The notes under the pieces were generated by a model that had not been told where the DNA came from, searched no databases, and saw only the letters and a program-made list of their open reading frames with translations. A DNA stretch of 64,000 nucleotides from contig CAJNDS010001046.1 of the NCBI GenBank assembly GCA_905221605.1, forward strand, positions 682,603 through 746,602. The letters are read 5' to 3'. Position 1 is the first letter of the stretch. Every line of letters starts with the position of its first letter. Source of the stretch: Symbiodinium natans. Its lineage: Eukaryota; Sar; Dinophyceae; Suessiales; Symbiodiniaceae. A program made the position numbers and the translations under genes. Below, one piece after another: positions 9,310 through 20,074 of the stretch.

Positions 9310-9988
9310 AGGTGTCGTCGTCTGTCGTCATGTGGATGTCGTAGACCTTGCTTCGATCCATTGCCTTGGCATTTCCCGGGCCACTACGGTTCTGAAAGTC
9401 TGTGAAGAACTTGGACCCCAAGAGCCGCACTGCTCGGACCGTTTCTTGGTACTTCAAGTCGCCCTTGGCTTCCACGATCACACGCTTCTTGTCCTCCGGG
9501 GCCAACAAGGAATGACGGAGAAGAACATAGGCGCGGATCTCTTCAAGGGTCACCCCACGGCTCAAGAGTTCCTCAAAGAAAGCGTCGTGTCTGGCAATGT
9601 ACGAATCGTTACTCTCGTCCGCCTTCTGTTGCGTCTGAAAGATGGCCTGCTCAAAGAAGTGGTATCGCTCCTCCACTGTGGTCTTTCCCCAAGACCCGCC
9701 CAGCGACTCCACAAGGTACTTCACACCATCAGGTCCTCGCAACTGCTCGGGCTTGATCCGGCTCACCTTTTGGAAGGCGGCCCCCTCCACCAAGAGGGCT
9801 GCCCGGGGAGCCAACAACGACAGATGCTCGGCTGGCCACAACTCTTTGAGAAAGCGAAGCCGTTGAGAGTACTCGTCCACGCTTGTCACCCCTGGCGTAG
9901 ACTTCGGGACCTGCTGCCACGGGAGATGGCTCACACCTCCGGTGGCTCCTGCCGCTGCTTCAGCCGTTCCTTCTGAAGCTTGCGCCAT
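9200..9988 (-). CDS. Gag N-terminal/capsid-like protein (262 aa)
   Basis: First open frame after the primer binding site, starting at ATG 9986-9988, about 75 nt downstream of it. Mostly helical, charged sequence with the layout of copia/UBN2-type Gag: RFLKELWPAEHLSLL, LVESLGGSWGKTTVEERYHF, then ALAPEDKK-like and LKYQETVRAVRLLGSKF segments. It ends acidic (TTDDDTFEEVH). Gag forms the particle shell. Length is normal for the N-terminal two thirds of a copia Gag; the knuckle follows in another frame. Identification rests on position and composition plus the adjoining knuckle, not on a catalytic motif. Confidence 0.7.
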   Translation of the reverse strand: MAQASEGTAEAAAGATGGVSHLPWQQVPKSTPGVTSVDEYSQRLRFLKELWPAEHLSLLAPRAALLVEGAAFQKVSRIKPEQLRGPDGVKYLVESLGGSWGKTTVEERYHFFEQAIFQTQQKADESNDSYIARHDAFFEELLSRGVTLEEIRAYVLLRHSLLAPEDKKRVIVEAKGDLKYQETVRAVRLLGSKFFTDFQNRSGPGNAKAMDRSKVYDIHMTTDDDTFEEVHTAMGQDEDLSDELILAHFLEANDEDDLHHGV

Positions 9989-10062
9989 GGCGCCGCGCCA
10001 CTCCCATCAACAAAAACTCCCTGGAACTTCCTGTTTACACTAACTCCTAGCTAGCGACAGGC

Positions 10063-10077
10063 CGGGCTCCGCTACCA
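10063..10077 (-). promoter_or_regulatory. primer binding site for initiator Met tRNA
   Basis: On the minus strand TGGTAGCGGAGCC lies one base after the LTR end. It would pair with a tRNA ending GGCTCCGCTACCA. Yeast Ty1 (TGGTAGCGCC) and plant copia elements (TGGTATCAGAGC) use the same type of site for initiator tRNA-Met. Confidence 0.7.
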
Positions 10078-10078
10078 A

Positions 10079-10520
10079 TGTGAAACCCCTATGCCTAAGC
10101 CCGGTCCTGTCGGCCTAAGCAATGTCGAATGAGGCACCCTGACCTAAGTAACCCTATGGTCTGTCCACAGACCCCTATGAGGACCCAGCCCTGAATGCAG
10201 CCCTCCACTGCACCCCGTGCAGTTTTGGTCAAGCTCTAGCCTCTCCCTCCCACCTCGGAGCTGTCGGAAGGGCCGGCGAGGATGAAGACATGTTGGACAG
10301 CACAAGTGAACATGGGAACCTGTCGGTTTAACATTAGTTTAGGGCGGCACAAAGTGTCAACTCAGCGCCGGTACCTCGCTGGTCTGGACCCCTCTTCATT
10401 CTCCCCAGAGGATCTTGAAAAGGGTCCCTCAACCCAAGGGTACAACTTTATAGAGTCCCTAAATACACCTTGGGCGGCGCTGTTTAGGGTTAAGGGTTCA
10501 CGTTTGATTGGGCTTTAGGG
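10079..10520 (-). repeat. 5' LTR candidate (outer edge not determined)
   Basis: The inner edge is clear: minus-strand sequence ends TTTCACA one base before the primer binding site, and on the plus strand it begins TGTGAAACC, so the canonical CA end is present. The stretch is non-coding and contains a TATA box. The outer TG end could not be fixed because the partner LTR lies outside the window; 10520 is a guess based on where repeats of TTTAGG begin. Confidence 0.5.
10446..10452 (-). promoter_or_regulatory. TATA box in the LTR
   Basis: TATAAAG on the minus strand, about 370 bp upstream of the inner LTR edge, a plausible U3/R boundary signal. Confidence 0.35.
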
Positions 10521-12336
10521 TTCAGTTTAGGTGATAAGTTTAGGTAGCCTAAACCAAGGACTTTACTGTATTGGATGCCAAAGCGGAGCAGTCTCGAGAG
10601 CTGCACACATCATTCAAGGCTGATGTTCGGGTTCGAGTTGCTGTTTAGCAGAAACTCTGCTGCTGGAATTCTTCGGATCTTTGTGTGAGGGTTATGATGT
10701 AGGGCCTGAATTGATTGGGTTGCAGTGTATAAGCTTAGCAACCTAAATATCTGTGCAGCCACAGAAGCAAGGCACTCAAGTGCCTTAACCTTGTAGCGGG
10801 TGGCTTCAGGGGCTTCGGACTTGTGGCTTTCTGGTGGTGCCGGACCTGAAACGCACCTTGGCCTGTGCGAAACGCAGTCCAGCAGAGCCTGAAATGCACC
10901 TCCGCGGCCACGCACGGCGGACCTGAAACGCACACCCCCGTTCACGGTCGGGCGGACCCGAAACGCGCTTTGACCGTGTCAGTCGTGGTGTGTCATGGTG
11001 TGGTAACATGGTGTGTGGTGTCAGTCATGGTGTGTGTGTGTGTGTCAGTTATGGTGTGGTGACATGGTGTGTGGTGCGTTGGTGACGAGAGGAGGAGGAG
11101 GGAGGCAGAGGAGGAGGAGGGAGGGAGGGAGGAAGGGAGGAAGGGAGGAGGAGGAGAAGGAGGAGGAGGCGGGACAGCCCCAAAAGTAAGAACCCCACGC
11201 AAAGATGTGGGGGAAAATGACGTTTTCCTTTGATATGAATAGACAAAACAGAGGTTAAAAGATGTAAGTATAGAGAAAAGAGGAGCAGGTTTGTATGGAA
11301 ATATCGAGAAAATAGAGGTTTGTTTTCTTCCGCAAACATGGAAAAACAAGGCTTACGGATGCGGTGGAGCACCCACACAACCCCTGCCCCCCCCCGCCCC
11401 CCCGCACACACAACCCAACCCCCCCCCCCCCCCCCCACACCAAAAAAGGCCAAAAGACATGTCCACCCGGGTTTCTACCCCGGAGGAGGAGTAGTAGTTG
11501 ATTCGCATGCAGAAAGTAGAAAGAGTAGCGAACAAAGTAGAACAAGCGAGGGGTGAGGAGTGTTGATGCCTTTTGCAGGAGTAACTCTGTGTTGTTTTCG
11601 GGCTTATCGGAACATCGTCACCGCTCGCTCGGTGAATCCTGATTTCAGTGATTCCTTCCCCCCTCTCTCTCGTGGATCTGTGGGGCTGTTAGGGATTTGG
11701 GAGGGTCTTGCCGGTTGTTGGCAGCCCGGGCGCGCCTAGTGCGCGGGAGTTCTCCCCCTCATGCCCCGAAGAAGAAGAATAAGAAGAAGAAAAGAGTAAA
11801 CAGACTAAAAATAGAGCACAGGAGAGTGAGCTCCTCGTCTCAATGCCGTTTGCTAGGAGAACGGCGTGCAAGGCTACCCGACGCTAAAGCTTTGGAAGGC
11901 GTCTGAAAGAGTCACTGAAAGAGTCGCAAAAGAGTGCACTCACTCTCTTCAGAGTGTGCAATAGCATGCAACAGAATGCGGCCAGGACGGTCGGATGCAA
12001 GACTATAATGGCGGCCGTGACTTCAACTCTCTCAAGCGTGAGGTGTCTCGATGAGAGCATCCGTGTGTGTCGGAATTTTGGGAATGATCGGTTGCGCATT
12101 GTGTTGTTGACGTCTGGTGACGTGGGGGGGGGGGGGGGTTTCTGGTGGAGATATCCTTTTGTTTCAGAGAGGTGGATCGCAAGCTCGACCCACGGCCAGC
12201 TTGCAGCCTGGAGTCAAAGGAGCAATTCGACTGAGCACGGAGTTCGCGATCAAATAGAAAGATAAAATGCTTTGAAAAGGCTTTTGGTGCGCCTTTTTGA
12301 CTTTTCCTCTGAGCGCCTTGCTCCTTTCCTCTCCAG
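10521..12336. other. non-coding, low-complexity stretch
   Basis: No supportable gene. It holds TTTAGGG-like words near 10490-10560, GTGT-rich sequence at about 10985-11070, a purine tract (GGAGGAGGAGGGAGG type) at 11085-11170, a poly-C/CA tract at 11386-11440, an AAG tract at 11768-11800 and a run of G at 12124-12138. Confidence 0.6.
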
Positions 12337-12745
12337 GATGCCTGCACGCCGGAGGCCGCACGATATTTGCCGATGCGGGCCTCGCATCCCCGTCCAAGCT
12401 CTCCTTTCACTGATATCTTCTTTGCAGTTCGCGCTCTGTGAGGACAGGGCCACCCTAGAGGAAAGCGAGAAGATGTCAAAGGCAGGCCCAACAACTGTGC
12501 GCATGGACAGCCCGTGCAATGCTTTCAAAGGCGGAGAGGGCGGCAAAGATAAAGCAGGTGCAAGAGGAGATCCAGGCGATGAAGCGCTGCGAACAGTCCC
12601 GTGGGGGGAGGGCTTTTCCTCTTTGGCGCTTCGGCTTTGTCAAAAGGAGTCCAAGAAGCAAGCTGCCGAGCTCGAAAAGAAGGCGAAGAGGCCCAGAATG
12701 TCTACTCGTGTCAGCAGTCCCAACAAAGCCGAGCCGTGTACCTCG
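12337..12745 (+). CDS. exon-like segments of an unidentified split gene
   Basis: A CTCCAG acceptor at 12331-12336 precedes codons reading DACTPEAARYLPMRAS, with a GT at about 12392. About 120 bp further, codons from about 12510 read KAERAAKIKQVQEEIQAMKR, a strong coiled coil. Another helical, Lys-rich piece (ESKKQAAELEKKAKRP) follows from about 12650 in a different frame. The pieces read like exons, but junction phases could not be reconciled, so the model is tentative. No family recognised. Confidence 0.3.
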
Positions 12746-15176
12746 CATGTCCTGTGACCTGCTCTCTTCACTCTAAAGAGGGAGTTCAGTTCTCTGCACT
12801 CAGAGGCTGGCGGAGTCGTTGGAGCTCATCAAGGAGCTCTGTCCGCATGCTTTCCCTCCTTTCTCATCTTTCCTTGAGTGCGAGAGAGCGAGAGAGAGAG
12901 ACCGAGAGAGAGAGAGAGAGACGGAGCGATTCCTGTCCCGACCCTGTTCGCATCGTCGACAAGCGAACCTAGGTGGCTGAAAAGTCCGGTCTCAGGAAAT
13001 CAGCTTGGACAGGATCAGAGGAACATCCCACCCAAACCACTATGGCATGTTGCCTCCTGGGGATGTTCCAGGAATCCTGAAGGCCATAAGGATCTCCAAC
13101 ACCCACAGCTCTCGGGCTGAGTGCACTCGAGTATCACGCACCTTCTCCCCCTCTCTCCTTCCTATCTCCTTCCTCTCTCCCTCTCCCTCCCTCTGTCTCC
13201 CTCTCTCACTCTCTCTCTCTCTCTCTCTTCATCTCTCTCTGTTATCCCTTCTGCTCTCCTCTTCCCCCTTTTCTCCTTCCTCCTCCAGCGTTCTCGTTTT
13301 TGGCGCCTTGTTCCGGCCTCCATCCCTCCACACATCCCTCCCGCCCTTTGGCTCTGCTTGGCCTTCTGGCCTGGGCCTTCACGCTCCCGTGACCGCGTCG
13401 ACACTTGGCCAGTCGGGACTCGGCATCGCATGAAGACATGAAGAGGTGCCCTGCCACTCCTTGCCCAATTGCGTGCAGTTCTGCTCCTCCAGACGACACC
13501 AGACGACACCAGACGACAAGGCTCGTGTTCCCTGCGTTTTCGCAGTGGACACCACGTTGCATCCAAGAACATTACAGGATCCACTGGTGGACTTCCTGGT
13601 TTTCCTACAACCAGCCCAGCCTGAATCCACATGCGTCACATGCGCATTCACCTCCATGGAACAATTGCCATGTGACAACTTTACGCTGGGTGCAGTCGCA
13701 AAACGCACGTTCTCGTGCCAATCAAGAAGCGCATCAGGTGTTTTGCCTTCGCGACACTCTGCATTGTGGGTGCCGTCACATCGCGACTCAGTTTCTTGAT
13801 CGCATAGGCAATATCACCTCGCTACACTGAGTGCTCTTCAGCATGTTTGACAGTCGTGACAGTTCCTGTGGTTGCAACAGGCTTGGCATTTTTCATATTA
13901 TCTAATTCCAGAAAGTTTGCGACGTGCATACGTCAGTCGAGTCTCCATTGTGGCACAGTCGCCGTCCCAGAAGATTGTGCTCAGTCTTGGTACTATCTGG
14001 CCAGTCTCTTTCAGCAACATTTCTTCGGACAGTTGGAACATAAACAACTTTGCGATTCGTCAGTCCCTACGACAAGCAGGTCCATTCTCTCACTCTCCTT
14101 CCCTGATTCCAGAGCGGGAAGCTCTGCTACCATGCGAAATTCAACACTACAGTCTAGACACTCAGTACCAACCATATTCAATCACCGTCTAGCCAGTCCT
14201 GTCCAATCTTGCGCCAATGCGCTCATCAGGGGTATGTGCGATGTGTCGCTTAACAAAGTGACCAAGTGAGGACCAAGCACATGACCAACATTTACTGATC
14301 CGGTGTTGTAGTTGCGTTCGACGATGTTCGACGGCTCGAAGCTTGTTGCGTTTTCACCTTGAGCCTCTTCGTTTCGTTCGCATGTTCTGACGGACTCCGT
14401 TTCACACCTTTTTGCCTTTCCGATTGGAGCCTTCGGTTGCGACCTGACGCGCGAACGCAAAAGGAAGCTCCAAAGTGCTGACGTTTGCGAGGATGGCACA
14501 CCTGCGTGCTTCATCCTCGTAGCCGTCAGCACTTTCTGACATGCGAGCACACAGCAAAACCTCAAAAGTGACGACAATTGTCGAAGTTATCGCGGATTGC
14601 GCACCCTGGTGGCCTCAACAAACGCGACGTCTCACCTCCTGAAACACCTGCAAAATGGGATCCCTCTATGCGTTCGGGAGAAGAGTTTCAGATTGGAGCC
14701 TTCGGACTTTTGATGCGGTTTCGGGTTGCGTGCGGTGGCTCCAAGCTTGTTGCGGTTTCGCATGGGCCTCTTCGTTTTCTGCCTTCAGGTTTTCTGACTC
14801 CTGGTTTTCAGAGAGCTTTCAGACCGCGAGCCGGTTGCGGCAGCGATGGCTCGAAAGGCGCCTCTTCTTTTCCTGCACTTCGTGTTCTCCGATTGTGGCT
14901 TGGAATCTTCGAACGCGACCCATCGATGTTTTTGCGTCATCTATCTGCAGCAGTTTCGGCCTTTGGCGTTTTCTGACTCTGCGATTGCGCTTTGCGCCTT
15001 TCCATCGGCGTGTTTCTGACTCAGCCCTCAGCCAGAGAAAGAGCGAGAGAGCGCCAGAGAGAGGGCGAGCACAGGTCACAGTTAAGGACTTAGCTCCTTT
15101 TCTTTTTTTTTCTCTCTCTCTCTCTCTCTGTCTCTCTCTGTCTCTCTCTGTCTCTCTTTCTTTCTCTTTCTGCGAG
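12746..15176. other. non-coding stretch with GA and CT tracts
   Basis: GA repeats at 12880-12930 (GAGAGAGAGA), CT-rich tract at 13140-13290, and a CT tract of TCTCTCTCTG units at 15095-15170 directly before the next exon candidate. Remaining sequence shows no supportable gene. Confidence 0.5.
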
Positions 15177-15240
15177 GCCGGAGGCGCGGCCGTGGAGCGA
15201 GTGGAGCAGCTCTTGGAGGACGGCGACTGGCGCGCCCACT
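15177..15240 (+). CDS. exon candidate, unidentified protein
   Basis: A long pyrimidine tract ends in GCGAG at 15176, and a strong GTGAGG donor starts at 15241. The enclosed frame reads AGGAAVERVEQLLEDGDWRAH, a helical, hydrophilic segment with normal codon use. Donor and acceptor context make this one of the clearer isolated exons. Partner exons are not established and no domain is recognised. Confidence 0.45.
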
Positions 15241-16386
15241 GTGAGGCTCGAGACCGCGAAAGAGGGAGGGGTACACGGTAGGAAGACCCCCTGTGACAGC
15301 TTTAGGCAGCCGTGTTCTATTCATGGGAGTGAAGACAATCGCCCCGTGCGCCCCACAGTGTGCATAGTGTGCCACATGTGAAAGAATTGCATGCTTCCCT
15401 AGAAACGGGCAAAAAGCGCCCTCAAAGAGACGGGCAGGCATATCGGGCATATCGTGGCCCATGAAACCACCTAAGCCCTAAAGGCCTAGAACCTTCAAAG
15501 GGGTAGCGTCGGCCACTGTGACCACAAGGGCTTTGCCCTTTGCTCCTTGTGGAGATGGCAGCATGGATTTTGCTGAGCGCCTTGTGTTCTTTGTGTTTTT
15601 GCGCAGGCTGGAGACGATCTGAAGGAGAGGTGTAGGAATACGCTGCAATACGCTTGTGTAAAGCGGGACGGGAGTGGAGAACGGAACTGGGGAAGGGAGT
15701 CATAAGTTACCCTCAAAGCCTCAGCGTTTGCTTGGGACTTCAAACAAGTAGGCATATGTGACGTGGATAAGTCATGATGACAAGAAGATATTACAGTTTA
15801 GAGATGTTTAGAGCTGTCTCTGGAGCAGTCGTGGAAGCCATTAGAAAAGTCACGGGTGGCGACCGCTTTGAGACGTTTCGAGGCCATTGGGTGTTCGTCT
15901 TCGTTTAAGAAGATGTGTGCAAAGCCAGTGCAAAGCAGCAGAAAGAGAGAGCGGTGAGAGCGGTGAGAGGGGGTCCAAACACCGAGCACCTCCCAAGCCC
16001 ATCCAAGCCCCAGCGAATGAGTCCTTGAAACAGGCGCTATGAGCAGAAGCCCTGAGCCTAAGCCCAGTTTCGGAACTTTCTCTGTCCCTGCCATGTGCAG
16101 GGCCGCACTTGCATCGGCCACTCTGGCAAAGCTTTGTGCAATTCTCGCAGAAGTGCGCAGAACCTGTGTAAAGAGTATCTGAATTATCTGAGCGATGGAA
16201 AGTGACACGCCAGTCGCCTTCCTGCCGCACATCTATGACGACGGTGCGAAGCCCAAGGGATGCAAGAATTACGTGGGCCGTGTTGCGCTAGGCCGCTACG
16301 CTCTTCTTTTTTCCCAAAAACATCTCGGATGTTGGGTTCTCGTGATTCAAAGCGTGAGAGCGCGATACCGGGAATGGCGGCGCGGG
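15241..16386. other. no feature recognised
   Basis: Mixed-complexity sequence with no supportable exon, RNA gene or repeat array on either strand. Confidence 0.4.
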
Positions 16387-16449
16387 GTGAAAGCGAAACG
16401 GGGATGAAAACGAAGCGGGGATGAGAACGAAACCCGGCTCTGTCCTCCT

Positions 16450-17365
16450 CGTAGTACTTTTGTAATACAATTCAACGAAAATCCCTCAGCTTCCCGCCCC
16501 GCCGTACGCGCCGTCGTACGCGCCGCAGTGCGCTCTGGCGCCCCTCCGGCTCTGTCCTCCCATTTCTACATTTGTACTACAATTCAACGAAAATCCCTCA
16601 GCTTCCCGCGCCGCAGTATACATTTGTGCTACAATTCAACGAAAATCCCTCAGCTTCCCGCGCTGCCGTACGCGGCGTCGTACGTGCCGCAGTCCGCTCT
16701 CGTGCCCCTCCGACTCTGTCCTCCCAGTACTACATTTGTACTACAGCTCAACGAAAATCCCTCAGCTTCCCGCGCCGCAGTGCACGCAGTCGTACGCGCC
16801 GCAGTCCGCTCTCGCGCTCCTCCGGCTCTGTCCTCCCAGTACTATACATTTGTACTACAACTCAACGAAAATCCCTCCGCTTCCCGCGCCGCCGTATGTC
16901 CTCCCAGCACTATATTTGTACTACAAATCCACGAACATCCCTCCACTTACCGCGCCGCCGTACGCGCCGTCGTACGCGCCGTCGTACGCGCCGCAGTCCG
17001 CACTCGCGCCCCTCCGGCTCTGTCCTCCCAGTACTACATCTGTAGTGTACATTCAACGAAAAACCCCTCCGCTCCCCACGCCGCTGTACGCGCCGTCGCA
17101 CGCGCCGCAGTCCGCTCTCGCGCCCCTCCGGCTCTGTCCTCCCAGTACTACATTTGTACTACAATTCAACGAAAATCCTTCCGCTTCCCGCGCTGCTGTG
17201 CGCGCCGTCGTATGCGCCGCAGTCCGCACGCGCCGCTCCGGCTCTGTCCTCCCAGTACTACATTTGTACTACAAATCGACGAAAATCCCTCCGCTGTACG
17301 TGCCGTCGTGCGCGCCGCACTCGCGCCCCTCCTCCGGCTCTGTCCTCCCAGTACTACATTATGTG
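16450..17365. repeat. tandem array, ~115-bp unit, about 8 copies
   Basis: Each unit contains TGTCCTCCCAGTACTACATT, TGTACTACAATTCAACGAAA, CCCTCAGCTTCCCGCGCCG and GTACGCGCCGTCGTACGCGC, with length variation from the internal GTCGTACGCGCC words. A diverged single copy occurs near 19870-19915. Several long open frames here are repeat artefacts. Confidence 0.85.
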
Positions 17366-17514
17366 GGCGTTATCCGCAAACCCTTGTCTTCTTTTTTTTA
17401 ATGGCGAATATTTTATATAGATTTCTGCTTGTTTTTTTAGTATCCGCGAAAGGCCCGCGAAAGCGCGGCGGAAGGCGCCGCGAAAGGGATAATCTGGTTG
17501 ATAAAATATCATGC

Positions 17515-18760
17515 CCCTTAACCCTCAAACCCCAAGCAAGTGCGTTTAGGGACCGCCCCTAAACGCACCCGTGGTGCAGGTTTCAGCCTATTTGTGGTTC
17601 ATACTGATAGAACATCCTGCCCGAATGCGAGTGGTGCCTAAACGCACCCATAGTGCAGGTTTCAGCCTATTTGGGGTTCATACTGATAGAAATAATTTTT
17701 CCTGTCCCTTAAGCCTCAAACCCCAATGCGAGTGCGTTTAGGGAACGCCTCTACACGCACCCATTGTGCAGGTTTCAGCCTATTTGGGGTTCATACTGAT
17801 AGAATATCTCTTAAGCCGCAAACCCCAATGCGAGTGCGTTTAGGGACCGCCTCTAAACACACCCATAGTGCAGGTTTCAGCCTATTTGGGGTTCATACTG
17901 ATAGAATATCCTGTCTCTTAAGCCGCAAACCCCAATGCGAGTGCGTTTAGGGACCGCCTCTAAACGCACCCATAGTGCAGGCTTCAGCCTATTTGGTAGA
18001 ACATTCTGCCCCTTAACCCTCAAGCCCCAATGCGAGTGCGTTTAGGGACCGCGCCTAAACGCACCCATTGTGCAGGTTTCAGCCTATTTGGGGTTCATAC
18101 TGATAGAAATAATTTTTCCTGTCCCTTAAGCCTCAAACCCCAATGCGAGTGCGTTTAGGGACCGCCTCTAAACGCACCCATTGTGCAGGTTTCAGCCTAT
18201 TTGGGGTTCATACTGATAGAATATCCTGTCTCTTAAGCCGCAAACCCCAATGCGAGTGCGTTTAGGGACCGCCTCTAAACGCACCCATAGTGCAGGCTTC
18301 AGCCTATTTGGTAGAACATTCTGCCCCTTAACCTCAAGCCCCAATGCGAGTGCGTTTAGGGACCGCGCCTAAACGCACCCATTGTGCAGGTTTCAGCCTA
18401 TTTGGGGTTCATACTGATAGAAATAATTTTTCCTGTCCCTTAAGCCTCAAACCCCAATGCGAGTGCGTTTAGGGACCGCCTCTAAACGCACCCATTGTGC
18501 AGGTTTCAGCCTATTTGGGGTTCATGCTGATAGAGTATCCTGCCCCTTAACCCTCAAGCCCCAATGCGAGTGCGTTTAGGGACCGCGCTCAAACGCACCC
18601 ATAAGTGCAGGTTTCAGCCTATTTGGGGTTCATACTGATAGAATATCCTGCCCCTTGACCCTCAAGCCCGAATGCGAGTGCGTTTAGGGACTGCCCCTAA
18701 ACGCACCCATAGTGCAGGTCTCAGCCTATTTGGGCTTCACACATACTTTGTTTTGCTCCC
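17515..18760. repeat. tandem array, ~105-bp unit containing TTTAGGG hairpin
   Basis: About a dozen units. The core of each is GTGCGTTTAGGGACCGC followed by CTAAACGCACCCAT, then GTGCAGGTTTCAGCCTATTT, GGGGTTCATACTGATAGAA. The core is an imperfect dyad (GCGTTTAG and CTAAACGC, 9-base loop). Some units carry an extra ATAATTTTTCCTGTCC linker, others a short CTATTTGGTAGAACATTC version, giving a higher-order pattern. Confidence 0.85.
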
Positions 18761-19124
18761 CGACGAATGCGTTTCAAACGCACCCATATGGGGCTTAGGG
18801 GGTTTTATGCCTGATGCTTGAAAGCATTCGGGGATCAGGGGCAAAGTGCGTTTTGGAAGGCTTCAAAAATGCACACTGATCCCTGTCGAGTGCAAAAACG
18901 CAGGCTTGGATGGTTGATGGCACGTGCTGGAGAGCAAGATCTCCGCGACTGACCGCGAAAGTGCTCCCTGATTTCACGCTGTTTCTGAGAGGAAGCGCAC
19001 GCTGAAAATGGCGAAAGGCACGCGAAACGTGCGCGAAAGGGACGCGATTGGGCGACAGGTCATGGAAAGGTATTGGCCAGCCGTGCTTCCAACTTCCATT
19101 AAATCTGGCTGATAGAATATCATG
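18761..19124. other. spacer between repeat arrays
   Basis: Diverged sequence with GCGAAAGG-type words near 19005-19040 that also occur at 17447-17485 and 19797-19830. Nothing coding is seen. Confidence 0.4.
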
Positions 19125-19510
19125 CCATTAGCCCTCAAACCCGAAACGAGTGCGTTTAGGGACCGCGTGCAAACGCACCCATGGTGCAGGTTTCAGCCTA
19201 TTTGGGGTTCGTACTGATGGACTCCCATGCCCCTGCACACCTCAAACCCAAGTGAGTGAGTTAAAACTGCACTATGGGTGCGTTTAGGGGCGGTCCCTAA
19301 ACGCACTCGCATTGGGGTTTGAAGTGTTCAGGGGCATGAGAGTCCATAAGTACGAACCATGAATAGGCCGAAACCTGCACAATGGGTGCGTTTAGGCGCG
19401 GTCCCTAAACGCACTCGCATTGGGGCTTGAGGGTTAAGGGACAGGATATTCTATCAGTATGAGCCCCAAATAGGCTGAATCCTACACTATGGGTGCCTTT
19501 AGGGGCGGAC
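19125..19510. repeat. head-to-head inversion of the ~105-bp repeat
   Basis: One forward unit (about 19129-19225) is followed from about 19267 by two units in reverse orientation (ATGGGTGCGTTTAGG then GGTCCCTAAACGCACTCGC). The junction therefore forms a large palindrome. Confidence 0.7.
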
Positions 19511-20074
19511 CGTTTGTCCAGAAGCCTTGCTTTCAGCACATTGATTCCCCTTCTTGGGATGAGAGAGCAAAGTGCATTTTGAGGGTCCTGGAAAACGCAC
19601 ACTGGAGCTTGTATTTGGTTTTGTCGACCACTTGTCCACAAGCATTGAAACCAGCACATTGATTCCCCTTCTTGGGGTGCGAGGGCAAAGTGCGTTTTGG
19701 GGGGCTTGGAAAACGCACCCAGCTTCCCTGCTGTTTGTACTTGGTTATGTCGACTATATCATCGACGAAAACTCTATGATAGTTTTACGTCTCCGCGAAA
19801 GGGCGCGAAAGGTCCGCGAAAGGCGCGGCGCTTGGTGCTTTCCTGGGAACAAGAAAATCAGACAACCCCCATGTACTACAATTCAAATAAAGACACTCCG
19901 CTTCCGCGCCGCGCCATCCCCGTTTCGTTTTCACCCGTTTCGTTTTCATCCGGCCCTTCTGATCCCCACGCCATCCCCCTTTCGTTTTCATCCCCGTTTC
20001 GTTTTCACCCTGCGGCTCCGATCACGCGTTTCGTTCTCATTCCCGCTTCGTTTTCATCCCCGTTTCGCTTTCAA

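Larger units (their letters stand above)
1..10520 (-). mobile_element. Ty1/copia-like LTR retrotransposon, degenerate, 3' end off window
   Basis: Reading from right to left the minus strand carries an LTR candidate, a primer binding site, gag, a CCHC knuckle, a D-T-G aspartic protease, an extra region, an HHCC plus DD35E integrase and a copia-type reverse transcriptase. Protease-integrase-RT is the pol order of Ty1/copia, not Ty3/gypsy. RNase H and the 3' LTR would lie left of position 1. The coding frame changes several times, a TGA interrupts it at 6722-6724, and 3.4 kb of repeats lies between 2729 and 6135, so this copy is dead. It is possible that the pieces left and right of the repeat block come from two related elements; domain order and a 10-bp direct repeat at the block's edges favour one interrupted element. 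Confidence 0.85.
16387..20074. repeat. nested inverted-repeat structure bounded by 47-bp arms
   Basis: Left arm 16387-16433 (GAAAGCGAAACGGGGATGAA then AACGAAGCGGGGATGAGAAC) is matched in reverse complement by 20028-20074, with about two mismatches. Between the arms lie two tandem arrays and a head-to-head inversion of the second array. The arms are themselves made of a GAAACGGGGATG motif that recurs in inverted form near 19915-20000. No coding sequence is credible inside. Confidence 0.6.

Noticed and set aside
16528-17562. 344-codon plus-strand frame
   Set aside because: Periodic with the 115-bp tandem unit; no protein character beyond the repeat.
17515-18760. CRISPR-like regular array
   Set aside because: Units are repeated in full with no unique spacers, and the setting is eukaryotic.
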